Assembly: GCA_946480915.1 (NCBI GenBank)
Contig: CAMLLO010000020.1
Span: 16,801-80,800, forward strand
Length of the DNA: 64,000 nt
From: an uncultured Sphingobacteriaceae bacterium
Lineage (GTDB): Bacteria > Bacteroidota > Bacteroidia > Sphingobacteriales > Sphingobacteriaceae
Reading direction: 5' to 3'
The notes beneath the pieces were generated by a model. It did no database searches, had not been told where the DNA came from, and saw only the letters and a list, made by a program, of their open reading frames with translations. Made by a program: the position numbers and the translations under genes. Within the stretch, counting starts at the first letter, position 1. The number at the start of each line of letters is the position of its first letter. Of this stretch, positions 7,445-16,209 are shown piece after piece.

Positions 7445-9181
7445 TTATACCGCTAGATCTTTCATTATCACACTAACTTTTTCATCTAGTTGTTTATCAA
7501 CTTCTTTATACATTGATTTATTAGTCAAAGGTGCTTTTACGCTGCAATAAAACTTGATTTTAGGTTCTGTACCTGATGGACGGGCAGAAATAATGCAGCC
7601 GTCTTCGGTAATAAATTGCAGGACATCAGATTTCGGGAAATCCAGTGTTTTAGTTGAACCCGAACTTAGATCAGTTTCTTTCTGCAATTCATAGTCTTTT
7701 AGCAAAGTCACTTTTGATCCGCCGAGACTCGCAGGTGGGTTATTCCTAAAGCGTTCCATCATTTCCTTAATTTCTTCAGCACCACTTTTTCCTGTCTTAG
7801 TTACAGATACCAGTTTTTCCTTATAAAACCCATACTGCTCATACATAGAAAGCATAGCATCAAACAAACTGCTTCCTTTATCCTTGTAATAGGCTGTCAT
7901 TTCTGCTATAAAAGCAGCTGATATCACTGCATCTTTATCCCGTACCAGTTCGCCAATCAGGTAGCCGTAGCTTTCTTCACCACCACCTATAAAGGTTTTC
8001 TTTCCCGAAAGGCTCGTCATTAATTCACCAATATATTTGAATCCGGTTAAGGTGTTAAAGCATTCAACATTTTTAGATCTGGCAATCTCGTCAATAATGT
8101 ACGAGGTTACAATTGTCTTAACTATATATTCATTTCCGGTAAGCTTACCTCTTTCCTCCCAGGCTGTTAACAAATAATTTATTAATAAACTCCCCGTTTG
8201 ATTTCCGTTTAAAAGAATAAACTCGCCGTCATTATTCTTCACAGCAATTCCAACGCGATCAGCATCCGGATCTGTAGCCAGAATTAAGTCAGCATCGGTT
8301 TCTTTCCCCTTCGCCAGGGCGAGAGTTAACGCTTCCTTCTCCTCCGGATTAGGATAAACCACCGTTGGGAAATTTCCATCAGGTTTAATCTGTTCTTCGA
8401 CAAGAATTACATTATTGAAACCAAAGCGCTCTAAAGCCTGCGGTACGAGGGTAATCCCGGTTCCATGAATTGGAGAGAATACTATTTTAAGATTAGCCTG
8501 GCGTTTTATTGCTTCCGGAGAAACCGAAAGTTCTGTGATTTTATCAAGATAAAGTTTGTCTATTTCCTCGCCAAGGAGTTCAATATTGGCTTCAACACGA
8601 TTGAATTTGACGGCGTCAATACTACTGATTTGCGCTACTTCATTCATTACCATTTTATCGTCAGGCGAGACAAACTGGCCGCCATCAGCTCCGTAAGCTT
8701 TGTATCCGTTATATTCTTTCGGATTATGTGAAGCAGTTAACATCACCCCGCTGCGGCATCCCAATTCTCTGATCGCGAACGAAAGGAGAGGAGTGGGCCT
8801 TAACTCTTTAAAGAAATAAACATGAATTCCATTTGCAGAAAAAACTTCTGCAGTAATATTTGCGAAATAATCTGAATTGTTCCGACTGTCGTGTGCAACT
8901 GCTACTTTAATTTCCTCCCCAGGATATTTCTTTAAAAGATAATTACAAAGACCCTGGGTTGCAGTTCCGATTGTATACTTATTTATTCTGTTTGAGCCAT
9001 TTCCCATCAAACCTCTTAGACCACCTGTTCCGAATTCCAGATCCTTATAAAATGAATCCGTTAATTCTGTGAAGGATTTCCCATCTAAAAGTTTCTGAAT
9101 GTCGCTTTTGGTTTCGGGGTCATAGCTCCCCTGAAGCCAGTTATTGATTTTTTGTAGTACAGATGGCTCTAATTCGTGCAT
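7445..9181 (-). CDS. Phosphohexomutase (phosphoglucomutase/phosphomannomutase)
   Basis: This 578-residue alpha-D-phosphohexomutase moves phosphate between C6 and C1 of glucose or mannose. The phosphorylated serine is Ser151 in TASHNP. The Mg2+ loop DPDADR is at 304-309, the sugar-binding GEESYG at 401-406, and the C-terminal phosphate-binding RPSGTEPK near 540. Length and motifs match the long PgcA/PgmB-type group that accepts glucose or mannose phosphates. It supplies glucose-1-phosphate or mannose-1-phosphate for nucleotide sugars and so links central metabolism to the polysaccharide genes on both sides. The ATG at 9181 is the only good start. Confidence 0.92.
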   Translation of the reverse strand: MHELEPSVLQKINNWLQGSYDPETKSDIQKLLDGKSFTELTDSFYKDLEFGTGGLRGLMGNGSNRINKYTIGTATQGLCNYLLKKYPGEEIKVAVAHDSRNNSDYFANITAEVFSANGIHVYFFKELRPTPLLSFAIRELGCRSGVMLTASHNPKEYNGYKAYGADGGQFVSPDDKMVMNEVAQISSIDAVKFNRVEANIELLGEEIDKLYLDKITELSVSPEAIKRQANLKIVFSPIHGTGITLVPQALERFGFNNVILVEEQIKPDGNFPTVVYPNPEEKEALTLALAKGKETDADLILATDPDADRVGIAVKNNDGEFILLNGNQTGSLLINYLLTAWEERGKLTGNEYIVKTIVTSYIIDEIARSKNVECFNTLTGFKYIGELMTSLSGKKTFIGGGEESYGYLIGELVRDKDAVISAAFIAEMTAYYKDKGSSLFDAMLSMYEQYGFYKEKLVSVTKTGKSGAEEIKEMMERFRNNPPASLGGSKVTLLKDYELQKETDLSSGSTKTLDFPKSDVLQFITEDGCIISARPSGTEPKIKFYCSVKAPLTNKSMYKEVDKQLDEKVSVIMKDLAV

Positions 9182-9553
9182 ATATATAATTAATTTTATT
9201 AAACCTAATTTGCTTGCAAGTATACAAAGATTATGAAATAGCTAATGGTTAAAAATACGTTCCCAAGTTTCATTGTAACCTTTATTTGATTATTGTTATA
9301 GGTAAAGTTTTTTGCTTTTGATAATGGGATAATTTTTCTCAAACTAATGATTTTAATTCTCAATTGTCTTGTTGGAAATCATTAAAACTCCTCATTATAT
9401 GCTTCTTACCACCAGCAAAACACAAATATTCTAGGTTTGTTTAGCTAGGCATTCGTTTTGACAGAAAGTTGAATCAATAGGGGAATTAAAATAACTGCTT
9501 AGGATCTACAGTATTTTGCTTATGGACGAACTGATTCTTTTTACGATTGGAAT
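9182..9553. other. Divergent intergenic region
   Basis: 372 bases lie between the divergently transcribed mutase and glycosyltransferase-like genes. Promoters for both must lie here, but I see no clean TTTG / TAnnTTTG pair. A near-match to a -7 box reading on the minus strand (ATAATCTTTG) lies about 45 bases upstream of the mutase ATG. No RNA gene or repeat is recognised. Confidence 0.5.
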
Positions 9554-10657
9554 ATGATAAAGGTTTTCAATAAATCAAAAGTATATGTTTGCTGCTTCAG
9601 ACATATCATAACTGGTGGGGTCGAGCTCGCTCATCAACTTGTTAGCGTGCTCAATGATAACAATGTTGATGCCTATGTGGTTTATGTAGACGACAAAGGT
9701 GATATTGTTAATGCAGATATTCCAAAGGAATATGCTCAATACAATGTAAAAGTGTCTTCAACAATTGAAAATAATACGAAAAACGTCCTAGTAATGTTTG
9801 AAGCTGTTTTTCATATTTATAGAAGATTTAAGAAATGTCAGCTTATATTTTGGTGGCTAAGTGTAGATAATTTCTATACCTGCTCAAGTCATTTTTTAAG
9901 CCTGAAAGACTATTTTAAACGTGGAATAAAAGAAGGGTTCTACCAGTTTTTTAAGAGGATATATAGATTAATAGTTAAACAAAAGAATACTTTTACCGGT
10001 AATTTTTCACTTAAAGAATTAAGTAAAACTAACTCCTTAAATTGTTATCAATCTGTTTATGCCCAGCAATTTTTATTAAAACATAATTTCTCAGAAGTCC
10101 TTCCTTTGTCAGATTACATTCATACTGATTTTACTCCGGACAGGAATAAAATATCTCGCGAGGATAAAATTTTATATAACCCTAAAAAAGGACTTGCTTT
10201 TACGCAAAAAATACAAAAAGCCACACCTCATTTAAAATGGGTCAAGTTACAAGGAATGTCAAGAGCAGAATTGCAAGAGCAATTCCAAACAAGTAAATTA
10301 TATATAGATTTTGGAAATCATCCTGGGAAAGATAGAATACCAAGGGAAGCTGCGATAAACGGTTGTTGTGTTTTAACAAATCAAAGAGGATCTGCCAAAT
10401 ATTTTGAAGATATAGCTATTCCAAGAAAATTTAAAATAAACGATAGTAAGATATCAAGGAAAGAAATTATTAATAAAATAGAGGAAGTCTTAGTAGATTA
10501 TAATTCTTGCAATAAGGAATTTGAATTTTACAGAAAACGAATTTTAGAAGAGAAATCGATTTTCGAATCACAGGTGAAGCATATTTTTAACATTGAAGAT
10601 GTGTCGATAGATGAGTCCGTAAGTGTTTTAGAGATTTTAAAATTTGAACCTTTTTAA
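9554..10657 (+). CDS. Glycosyltransferase-like protein (GT-B fold, tentative)
   Basis: This 367-residue soluble protein is not closely recognisable. The N-terminal GGVELAHQLVSVL (residues 21-33) has the glycine-rich start and helix typical of GT4-like GT-B enzymes. The C-terminal block HPGKDRIPREAA at 256-267 has the Pro-Arg-Glu pattern where GT-B enzymes bind the nucleotide sugar (Glu265). It is followed by INGCCVLTNQRGSAKYF, resembling the 'GC.vi.n..g...y' loop. The middle is rich in Lys, Phe and Tyr. The codons are more AT-rich than in the neighbours. It lies upstream of an acyltransferase and an SGNH-like gene, suggesting a surface-polysaccharide role. The family assignment is inference. 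Confidence 0.5.
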   Translation: MIKVFNKSKVYVCCFRHIITGGVELAHQLVSVLNDNNVDAYVVYVDDKGDIVNADIPKEYAQYNVKVSSTIENNTKNVLVMFEAVFHIYRRFKKCQLIFWWLSVDNFYTCSSHFLSLKDYFKRGIKEGFYQFFKRIYRLIVKQKNTFTGNFSLKELSKTNSLNCYQSVYAQQFLLKHNFSEVLPLSDYIHTDFTPDRNKISREDKILYNPKKGLAFTQKIQKATPHLKWVKLQGMSRAELQEQFQTSKLYIDFGNHPGKDRIPREAAINGCCVLTNQRGSAKYFEDIAIPRKFKINDSKISRKEIINKIEEVLVDYNSCNKEFEFYRKRILEEKSIFESQVKHIFNIEDVSIDESVSVLEILKFEPF

Positions 10658-10772
10658 TAATGGGTTCGATAATCGTCTTAACGGATTAAGAATAAATTCT
10701 ACTGACTGGATTTTATAGCCGAAGTTTATTATTGACTCTCTATTCATAACTATTAGAAGATTTTAAAGGATT

Positions 10773-12224
10773 ATGTTATTTAATTCAATAGAGTTTGTTG
10801 TCTTCTTTGTTATAACCACAGCTTTATTCTATGTATTGCCCCATAAATACAGATGGCTATTATTACTGATTTCCAGCTGTGTTTTTTATATGTACTACAG
10901 TCCCGCATTTATATTAATTCTATTATTTATTATTCTGGTAGATTATTATGCAGGCATCGGAATGGAACGTCTCACGGGAGGCAGACGAAAGACCGTATTT
11001 ATTTTAAGCATTTCAGTCCATCTGCTGCTTTTGGGCTTTTTTAAATATTTAAATTTCACCATCGGAAATATAAATTACTTATTTAATCAATCATATCCAT
11101 TACTGGAAATACTCTTACCCATTGGCTTATCCTTTCATACTTTCCAGGCAATGAGTTACCTCATTGAGGTTTACCAGAAAAATCAAAAGGCCGAAAGGCA
11201 TATGGGCATCTATGGGTTATACATTTTATTTTATCCACAAATTGTGGCCGGTCCCATTGAAAGACCACAAAATTTGTTGCATCAGTTTTATAGAAAATCA
11301 GTATTTAACTATGAGAACGTTGTTTTCGGCTTAAGGCTGATGTTGTGGGGATTAATTAAAAAGATAGTTATTGCAGATCGTTTAACTCTGTTTTCGGACC
11401 CGGTGTTTACCAATTTTGACAACTATCCGGCTATTACCATTTTATTGGGAGTCGTGTTTTTTTCGTTTCAGATATTCTGTGATTTTTCCGGATATTCTGA
11501 TATTGCTCGGGGCGCTGCAAGGGTAATGGGTTACGACTTAATGATTAATTTCAATTATCCTTACCACTCCAGAACCATATCTGAATTTTGGGCGCGCTGG
11601 CATATTTCACTTTCTACCTGGTTTAGAGATTATATTTATAAGCCTTTGGGTGGCAACAGGGTAAACAAATTGCGATTCTTTTTGAATATTCTTATAGTGT
11701 TTCTAGTAAGTGGATTGTGGCATGGAGCTGCATGGACATTTGTTGTTTGGGGATTGCTTAACGGGGTTTATCTAATAAGTGCTGCCGTAACTAGGTCAAT
11801 CAGGGAAAAATTCCTGGCCGGAATTGGTTTAACTAAATTTTCAGCTTTTAATAAAAGTTTGGACATCTTTTTAGTTTTTACACTGATCACATTTAGTTGG
11901 ATATTCTTCAGAGCAGATTCTATAAACCATGCAATGTCAATTCTTACCAAGTTGAGTAATCTGCCATCTGATATTTCTATTCTATTGAAAAACAGGGATA
12001 TAGAATTTTTAAATTTACCTGGTGGAATACCGCGAACTGCAGTATGTATCTTGTTGATTGCTTTTCTAGAAGTAAGCAGACACATTGATGTGAGATATAA
12101 TTTAAGTGTCAGCTTCAAAAGATTACCAGCACTCTTCAGATGGAGTCTGTATTTTTCAGGAGTTTTTATGATAGTTTTCTTAGGGGCATTTCATAATAAT
12201 TCATTTATCTATTTTCAGTTCTAA
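10773..12224 (+). CDS. MBOAT family membrane O-acyltransferase (AlgI/DltB-like)
   Basis: This 483-residue protein has about ten membrane helices. The membrane-bound O-acyltransferase signature is clear: VAGPIERP (158-165), the WARWHISLSTWFRDY loop (273-287) and the catalytic His317 in SGLWHGAAW. AlgI and DltB pass acetyl or D-alanyl groups across the membrane to an extracytoplasmic partner that modifies a polymer. The following gene overlaps its stop codon by one base (TAATG) and encodes an SGNH-like protein, the usual partner. Together with the preceding glycosyltransferase-like gene it forms a likely polysaccharide acylation cassette. The polymer and the acyl group are not known. Confidence 0.92.
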   Translation: MLFNSIEFVVFFVITTALFYVLPHKYRWLLLLISSCVFYMYYSPAFILILLFIILVDYYAGIGMERLTGGRRKTVFILSISVHLLLLGFFKYLNFTIGNINYLFNQSYPLLEILLPIGLSFHTFQAMSYLIEVYQKNQKAERHMGIYGLYILFYPQIVAGPIERPQNLLHQFYRKSVFNYENVVFGLRLMLWGLIKKIVIADRLTLFSDPVFTNFDNYPAITILLGVVFFSFQIFCDFSGYSDIARGAARVMGYDLMINFNYPYHSRTISEFWARWHISLSTWFRDYIYKPLGGNRVNKLRFFLNILIVFLVSGLWHGAAWTFVVWGLLNGVYLISAAVTRSIREKFLAGIGLTKFSAFNKSLDIFLVFTLITFSWIFFRADSINHAMSILTKLSNLPSDISILLKNRDIEFLNLPGGIPRTAVCILLIAFLEVSRHIDVRYNLSVSFKRLPALFRWSLYFSGVFMIVFLGAFHNNSFIYFQF

Positions 12225-13219
12225 TGAAGACGTTTTGTTTAAAAGCTATACTTTTTAGTTTTATTACTTGCATCTCTTTAATCCTATTGGATGTTGTAAT
12301 AACGAAAGGTCTCAGATTAGAAAAGCAGTCGAATCTTGGAGTCTGGAATTCCATCTATGAAAGTAAAATAAACTCAGATATAATTATTAATGGCTCTTCA
12401 AGGGCCGTTTACCATATTGACCCCCTCATTGTAACTAAGCTATTGAATAAAAGTTCCTATAACTTGGGGATGGATGGACAAATGTTCGAAATTCAATACT
12501 GCAGGTTTAAGATTTTTTTGGAGCATAATCCCCCTCCTAAAATTGTAATTCAATCTGTAGATTGTCACACCCTATGTAAAACAAAGGGAATCTATGATTA
12601 TCAACAATTTCTACCTTTTCTTCAGGACAGTATTATGAAAAATACGCTCATTGAGCTGGAAGGTTTAAGTAAAAATGATTTCGAGATACCAATGGCCAGA
12701 TATGCTGGAGAATTTAAGTTGATGTCGCATGCTTTAAAACTTTTAATCGGCCAGGGGGATAATTCTTCTGATCGGTATAATGGATTTGAAGCACAAAATA
12801 AGATTTGGAATAGTGATCTTGCGGCCGCAAAAAGACTATACCCAAAAAAACTTGAATATATTCTGGATAAAAGAGTTGTCAAACTATTTGAAAAATATAT
12901 TCAATACTGTAAGAGTAATAATATTGAGCTCATTCTTGTTTATACCCCGGAATATTTAGAGGGGCAAAAGTTTATAAAAAATCGACGTGATATAATCACT
13001 CTTTATGAAAAAATTGCGGCTAAGTACCAGATTCCCTTCCTAAACTACTCTGCATCCAAAGTATCACAAAACAGGAACCTTTTTTATAATGCACTGCATT
13101 TAAACAAATATGGAGCGCAATTATTTTCTACGGAATTAGCAATTGATCTTCAGAAATTAAATAAAGAAAAAAAAAGATCCGACTCTTTCACCTATAATAT
13201 GGGGCAGACTTATAATTAG
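12224..13219 (+). CDS. SGNH-like partner protein of the MBOAT acyltransferase
   Basis: This 331-residue protein has one N-terminal membrane anchor (residues ~7-28) and an extracytoplasmic domain. Block I of an SGNH/GDSL-type fold is GSSR at 57-60 with Ser58 as presumed nucleophile. Near the C-terminus HLNKYGAQLF (292-301) matches the histidine block of AlgJ/AlgX/DUF1574-type proteins. The usual Asp of the DxxH pair is Asn289 (codon AAT at 13088-13090), one base from GAT. The start ATG overlaps the MBOAT stop, so the two are translationally coupled. The likely role is to take the acyl group from the MBOAT protein and transfer it to a glycan. The changed residue makes catalysis uncertain. Confidence 0.65.
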   Translation: MKTFCLKAILFSFITCISLILLDVVITKGLRLEKQSNLGVWNSIYESKINSDIIINGSSRAVYHIDPLIVTKLLNKSSYNLGMDGQMFEIQYCRFKIFLEHNPPPKIVIQSVDCHTLCKTKGIYDYQQFLPFLQDSIMKNTLIELEGLSKNDFEIPMARYAGEFKLMSHALKLLIGQGDNSSDRYNGFEAQNKIWNSDLAAAKRLYPKKLEYILDKRVVKLFEKYIQYCKSNNIELILVYTPEYLEGQKFIKNRRDIITLYEKIAAKYQIPFLNYSASKVSQNRNLFYNALHLNKYGAQLFSTELAIDLQKLNKEKKRSDSFTYNMGQTYN

Positions 13220-13354
13220 CACATTTGTGATAATAGCGACACTCTTTATTTCTTTTGTTTTTTTAGTTTTGCCCTGAAAAGCAAATTTCGGAAACTGATT
13301 TGATTTTGCTTGTTCCTATACAAATCCTTAAAACTAAGTACACTTATTACTAAT

Positions 13355-13762
13355 ATGAATCATTGGCTAGTTAAATCAGAACCTTTTAAGTACAGTTGGG
13401 ATAAATTTAATGAGGATAAACGTACATTCTGGGATGGTGTACGCAATTATCAGGCTCGTAACAATCTGAAAGAGATGAAAGTAGGTGATTTGGTTCTTTT
13501 TTATCATAGTAATGAAGGTAAAGCAGTGGTAGGTGTGGCCAAAGTTGTAAAAGAATTCTATCAGGACCCTACTACAGATGATAAAAACTGGGTTGTTGTA
13601 GATTTGGCTCCGGTTGAAACATTAAAACGACCCGTAACCCTGGAAGAAGTTAAAGCTGATGCACGCCTTCAAGAAATTGGCTTGGTAAAACAGGGAAGGT
13701 TATCTGTTATGAGCTTAAAAGCAGAAGAATTTGATAGGATCTTAGAGTTAGCCAATCAATAA
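13355..13762 (+). CDS. EVE domain protein (PUA-like)
   Basis: This 135-residue protein consists of a single EVE domain. The hallmark N-terminus MNHWLVKSEPFKYSWDKF is followed by WDGVRNYQARNNLKEMKVGD and then LFYHSNEGKAVVGVAKVV. EVE domains are PUA-like folds that bind modified bases; in bacteria some are restriction-linked readers of modified DNA, while the short stand-alone form resembles human THYN1. Here it stands alone with no restriction genes next to it. The frame is open upstream to 13310, but the conserved N-terminus fixes the ATG at 13355. Confidence 0.9.
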   Translation: MNHWLVKSEPFKYSWDKFNEDKRTFWDGVRNYQARNNLKEMKVGDLVLFYHSNEGKAVVGVAKVVKEFYQDPTTDDKNWVVVDLAPVETLKRPVTLEEVKADARLQEIGLVKQGRLSVMSLKAEEFDRILELANQ

Positions 13763-13812
13763 CATAATCTTATAGATTTATTATTACTAATACACATTAA
13801 GCAGAGATTACT

Positions 13813-13820
13813 TATATTTG
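13813..13820 (+). promoter_or_regulatory. -7 promoter box (TATATTTG)
   Basis: This matches the Bacteroidota -7 consensus TAnnTTTG. It ends 9 bases before the ATG at 13830, so the mRNA would have almost no leader. No good -33 TTTG is visible at 19-21 bases upstream. Confidence 0.4.
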
Positions 13821-13829
13821 GAGATCATT

Positions 13830-14336
13830 ATGCGAACTTCTCTGCGATTTATTTTTTTTCTCACTTTTCTGACTTTAATAGGGCTTAATTCTCTTTCCGC
13901 ACAAAGCAGACAAAAACGGTATGTGGCTAAAGTTTACACTCTCGATCGGCGCATATTCCAGGGAATTCTAGAATCAGCAGACGACAAAGGTATATATCTA
14001 ACAAGAAAGATTGGCGATACCTCACAATTTATAAATGCTCTTCAGATCAGGGAAATAAAGTTGCGTGCTAAAGGAAAATCGGGAGCGGGAACTTTAATTG
14101 GGTTTATTTCGGGTCTTGCTATCGGCGGAGGTACGGCAGTAGCATTGCAAAACGATGATAAGTTGCAGAATACATTAATAACAGTTGGAGCTGTATTATT
14201 TACATTTACCACAACAGCAATAGGTGGAGCTATTTCAAGCCGTCCGGATGAAGTGATCCATTTAAGCGGCCGTATTGAAGATTATTTGCAGAGACTACAA
14301 CATATTAAATCGTTCGCCCCAAAATCGATCAATTAA
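13830..14336 (+). CDS. Secreted hypothetical protein with glycine-rich hydrophobic segment
   Basis: This 168-residue protein has a Sec signal peptide (MRTSLRFIFF.. to ..LSAQ). The mature part starts with a small beta-rich domain (residues ~27-75, RYVAKVYTLDRRIFQGILESADDKG) that looks like an Sm/PRC-barrel-like strand pattern, followed by a Gly/Ala-rich hydrophobic region (~82-135) that may insert in a membrane. I do not recognise the family. A TTG at 13818 keeps the frame open, but it lies inside a TATATTTG promoter box, so the ATG at 13830 is preferred. Its stop codon shares TTAA with the stop of the convergent thioesterase gene. Confidence 0.6.
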   Translation: MRTSLRFIFFLTFLTLIGLNSLSAQSRQKRYVAKVYTLDRRIFQGILESADDKGIYLTRKIGDTSQFINALQIREIKLRAKGKSGAGTLIGFISGLAIGGGTAVALQNDDKLQNTLITVGAVLFTFTTTAIGGAISSRPDEVIHLSGRIEDYLQRLQHIKSFAPKSIN

Positions 14337-14860
14337 TCTGCTTCGTCAAAGAAAAGCGCTTTAAGTTCTGTCGCATCATTCGGCTTCATTTTGCCAGCTA
14401 AAATCAATCGTAATTGTCTGCGTCTCAAAGCATGGGCAAAGAGATGTCTCTCTTCATCTGTTTCGGGAATTAATTCAGGAACCTTAACTACTTTACCAAC
14501 ATTATCGAGCGCCACAAAAGTATAATAGGCTTCGTTGCTTTTGTTTTTTTCTCCAGTGGGGATATTTTCGGTCCATACTTCCAGTCGCACCTCCATAGAA
14601 GTAGTAAAAGCACGGGTAACCTTTGCACTTATCGTGATAACATCACCCAGTTTGATTGCCTTCTTAAATGAAACATTATCGACAGATGCTGTAACAACAA
14701 TGTGATTGCTATGTTTCTGCGCTGAAATTGCAGCAGCAATATCCATCCAGTGGAGTAAGCGGCCTCCCATGAGATTATTTAGAGTGTTCGTATCGTTTGG
14801 AAGAACCAGCTCATTCATTATGGTAAACGACTCACTGGCTGTTTTAGATTCGATAGTCAT
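14333..14860 (-). CDS. Acyl-CoA thioesterase, hotdog fold (YciA/BACH type)
   Basis: This 175-residue protein has one hotdog domain. The family pattern is clear: ESFTIMNELVLPNDTNTLNNLMGGRLLHWMDIAAAISA gives the start with the conserved Asn/Asp region and the long central helix, followed by ASVDNVSFKKAIKLGDV and the YYTFVALD strand. Such enzymes hydrolyse acyl-CoA to fatty acid and CoA in the cytoplasm. Chain-length preference cannot be told. The last codon overlaps the convergent upstream gene, with both stops inside TTAA at 14333-14336. Two other hotdog proteins are in this window (43136 and 56219), but neither is a close copy. Confidence 0.85.
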   Translation of the reverse strand: MTIESKTASESFTIMNELVLPNDTNTLNNLMGGRLLHWMDIAAAISAQKHSNHIVVTASVDNVSFKKAIKLGDVITISAKVTRAFTTSMEVRLEVWTENIPTGEKNKSNEAYYTFVALDNVGKVVKVPELIPETDEERHLFAHALRRRQLRLILAGKMKPNDATELKALFFDEAD

Positions 14861-14897
14861 GCCCTAAATATATGGATAGCGGGAGAAATATAATGAA

Positions 14898-16190
14898 CTA
14901 ATTTCTAACTTCAGAAAAACCAACGAGTTCATCCCATCTTCCGCCAGGTTTATGAAAGTAAAAGAAAATCTGATAGCTGTTCTTCGTCTGGTAAAATGAC
15001 CCCTCAAATGGTTGCGGATCCACACTATTATTATCTGCCCAAACATACTGGTAATCGTAAACTCCTTGTTTTACAAACATGCTTCCATAAAATCTACGCC
15101 GGGCAGCATTGTATGTCATCCTGTTTTCTTCCTTCAGCTGATAATCGTTAAACTTGCCCACAATGTAAGCTTGTCCGTCAGAAGAGGGTTGATCAGAAAC
15201 CAATTCCAACTTAATAGTTGCATAATCTGCATCAGTTCTGTTATTTCTTCCTTCCTGACTTCTTATGTAAAAGGCACCATTTTCGTCATAATTGAAAGTA
15301 TACCCAATGCCGCTAAGGTTTGGATCAGGAAGTAGCTGAACGATGTTCACAGAATCGCGAAATATCTTGGCCACCCGTTCTGTCTGAAAACGTAAGCTTC
15401 GAAGGTCAAATCTTCTGAATTCATTTCCTCCTGGAAAATCAAAGGTTCGGATATCGTTATAAATCAATTGGTTCTGTCTTACATAAGCGGCCCTTTCGGC
15501 CCATTTGGCATTGTCGAAACGCCCATTCTGCATTACCATCGTTTTTACATCAACATAAGGATTCTGTATGTTAAGCTGCGGATGATTTACTATAAAGTTC
15601 ACCTTCTGATTCTTTTCGCGTAATGACACCTGATTGCTTGCCACGATTTCCGCAGCTATAGTAACAATTGGATTAACTACAAAGAACCGGCGGCTGAGTA
15701 CAAGCTTGCGCTGATCTCCGTCTTCGAAAACCTTCAGGAGATAATTGCCCGATATTTTGGGCTTTATGCTGAAATTCGGGAGAGTCAGCTCGTAATGCGT
15801 GAACTTTTGCAGAGTATTAAATGAAAAACTATAGTCATTAATTCGGTCCTCGGTGAAGTTTTCAAGGTAATCAATAGGCGAGAGATGACTGCTGTTCCAA
15901 CTGGCATCACAATGCTCAATCGTATAGGACAGATTTCGGCTGCCCGCTCGCAAATCATCGAAAGTCAGCATCAGTTCGTCAGTCGATCCTAGCGTGATAA
16001 TTGGCAGGGATTGCTCTTTTACCCTGTTATAAAACTCAACGCTTTTTATGGATGATAGATAAGAATGATCCTGATAAATCAGAGTCTGTGTTGTAGCCGA
16101 CGCATTTGAACCGGATGATTGTGACGCTTGCTGAACCGTGCAGGATGCAAGCAGCAGGGCTAAAAATAATAAAGGAGTATTTTTTTTCAT
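14898..16190 (-). CDS. Type IX secretion plug protein (DUF5103 family), lipoprotein
   Basis: This 430-residue protein begins with a lipoprotein signal, lipobox LASC with Cys17, so it is probably anchored in the outer membrane or periplasm. The body matches the DUF5103 family: [45 protein letters not shown], and a C-terminal [17 protein letters not shown] domain resembling an early-set fold. DUF5103 includes the protein found plugging the SprA translocon of the type IX secretion system in Flavobacterium johnsoniae. No other T9SS core gene is nearby. It lies 19 bases after the ABC-F gene. Its start codon and first eight codons lie within a perfect hairpin (16167-16202), which could limit its expression. 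Confidence 0.82.
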   Translation of the reverse strand: MKKNTPLLFLALLLASCTVQQASQSSGSNASATTQTLIYQDHSYLSSIKSVEFYNRVKEQSLPIITLGSTDELMLTFDDLRAGSRNLSYTIEHCDASWNSSHLSPIDYLENFTEDRINDYSFSFNTLQKFTHYELTLPNFSIKPKISGNYLLKVFEDGDQRKLVLSRRFFVVNPIVTIAAEIVASNQVSLREKNQKVNFIVNHPQLNIQNPYVDVKTMVMQNGRFDNAKWAERAAYVRQNQLIYNDIRTFDFPGGNEFRRFDLRSLRFQTERVAKIFRDSVNIVQLLPDPNLSGIGYTFNYDENGAFYIRSQEGRNNRTDADYATIKLELVSDQPSSDGQAYIVGKFNDYQLKEENRMTYNAARRRFYGSMFVKQGVYDYQYVWADNNSVDPQPFEGSFYQTKNSYQIFFYFHKPGGRWDELVGFSEVRN

Positions 16191-16202
16191 ACTCCTTTAT
16201 TA
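16167..16202 (-). promoter_or_regulatory. 14-bp hairpin with U-tract over the plug-gene start codon
   Basis: Reading in the direction of transcription (minus strand), TAATAAAGGAGTAT (16202-16189) pairs perfectly with ATACTCCTTTATTA (16180-16167) around an 8-base loop. The AU of the AUG and the purine-rich AAAGGAG before it are inside the stem; the second arm is codons 4-8. TTTTT follows the stem. It could be the terminator of the upstream ABC-F gene, a translation-blocking hairpin, or both (an attenuator). Confidence 0.75.
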
Positions 16203-16209
16203 ACACAAA

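Noticed and set aside
13355..13762. EVE protein as part of a modification-dependent restriction system
   Set aside because: No nuclease or methylase gene is adjacent; the stand-alone THYN1-like form is common in ordinary genomes.
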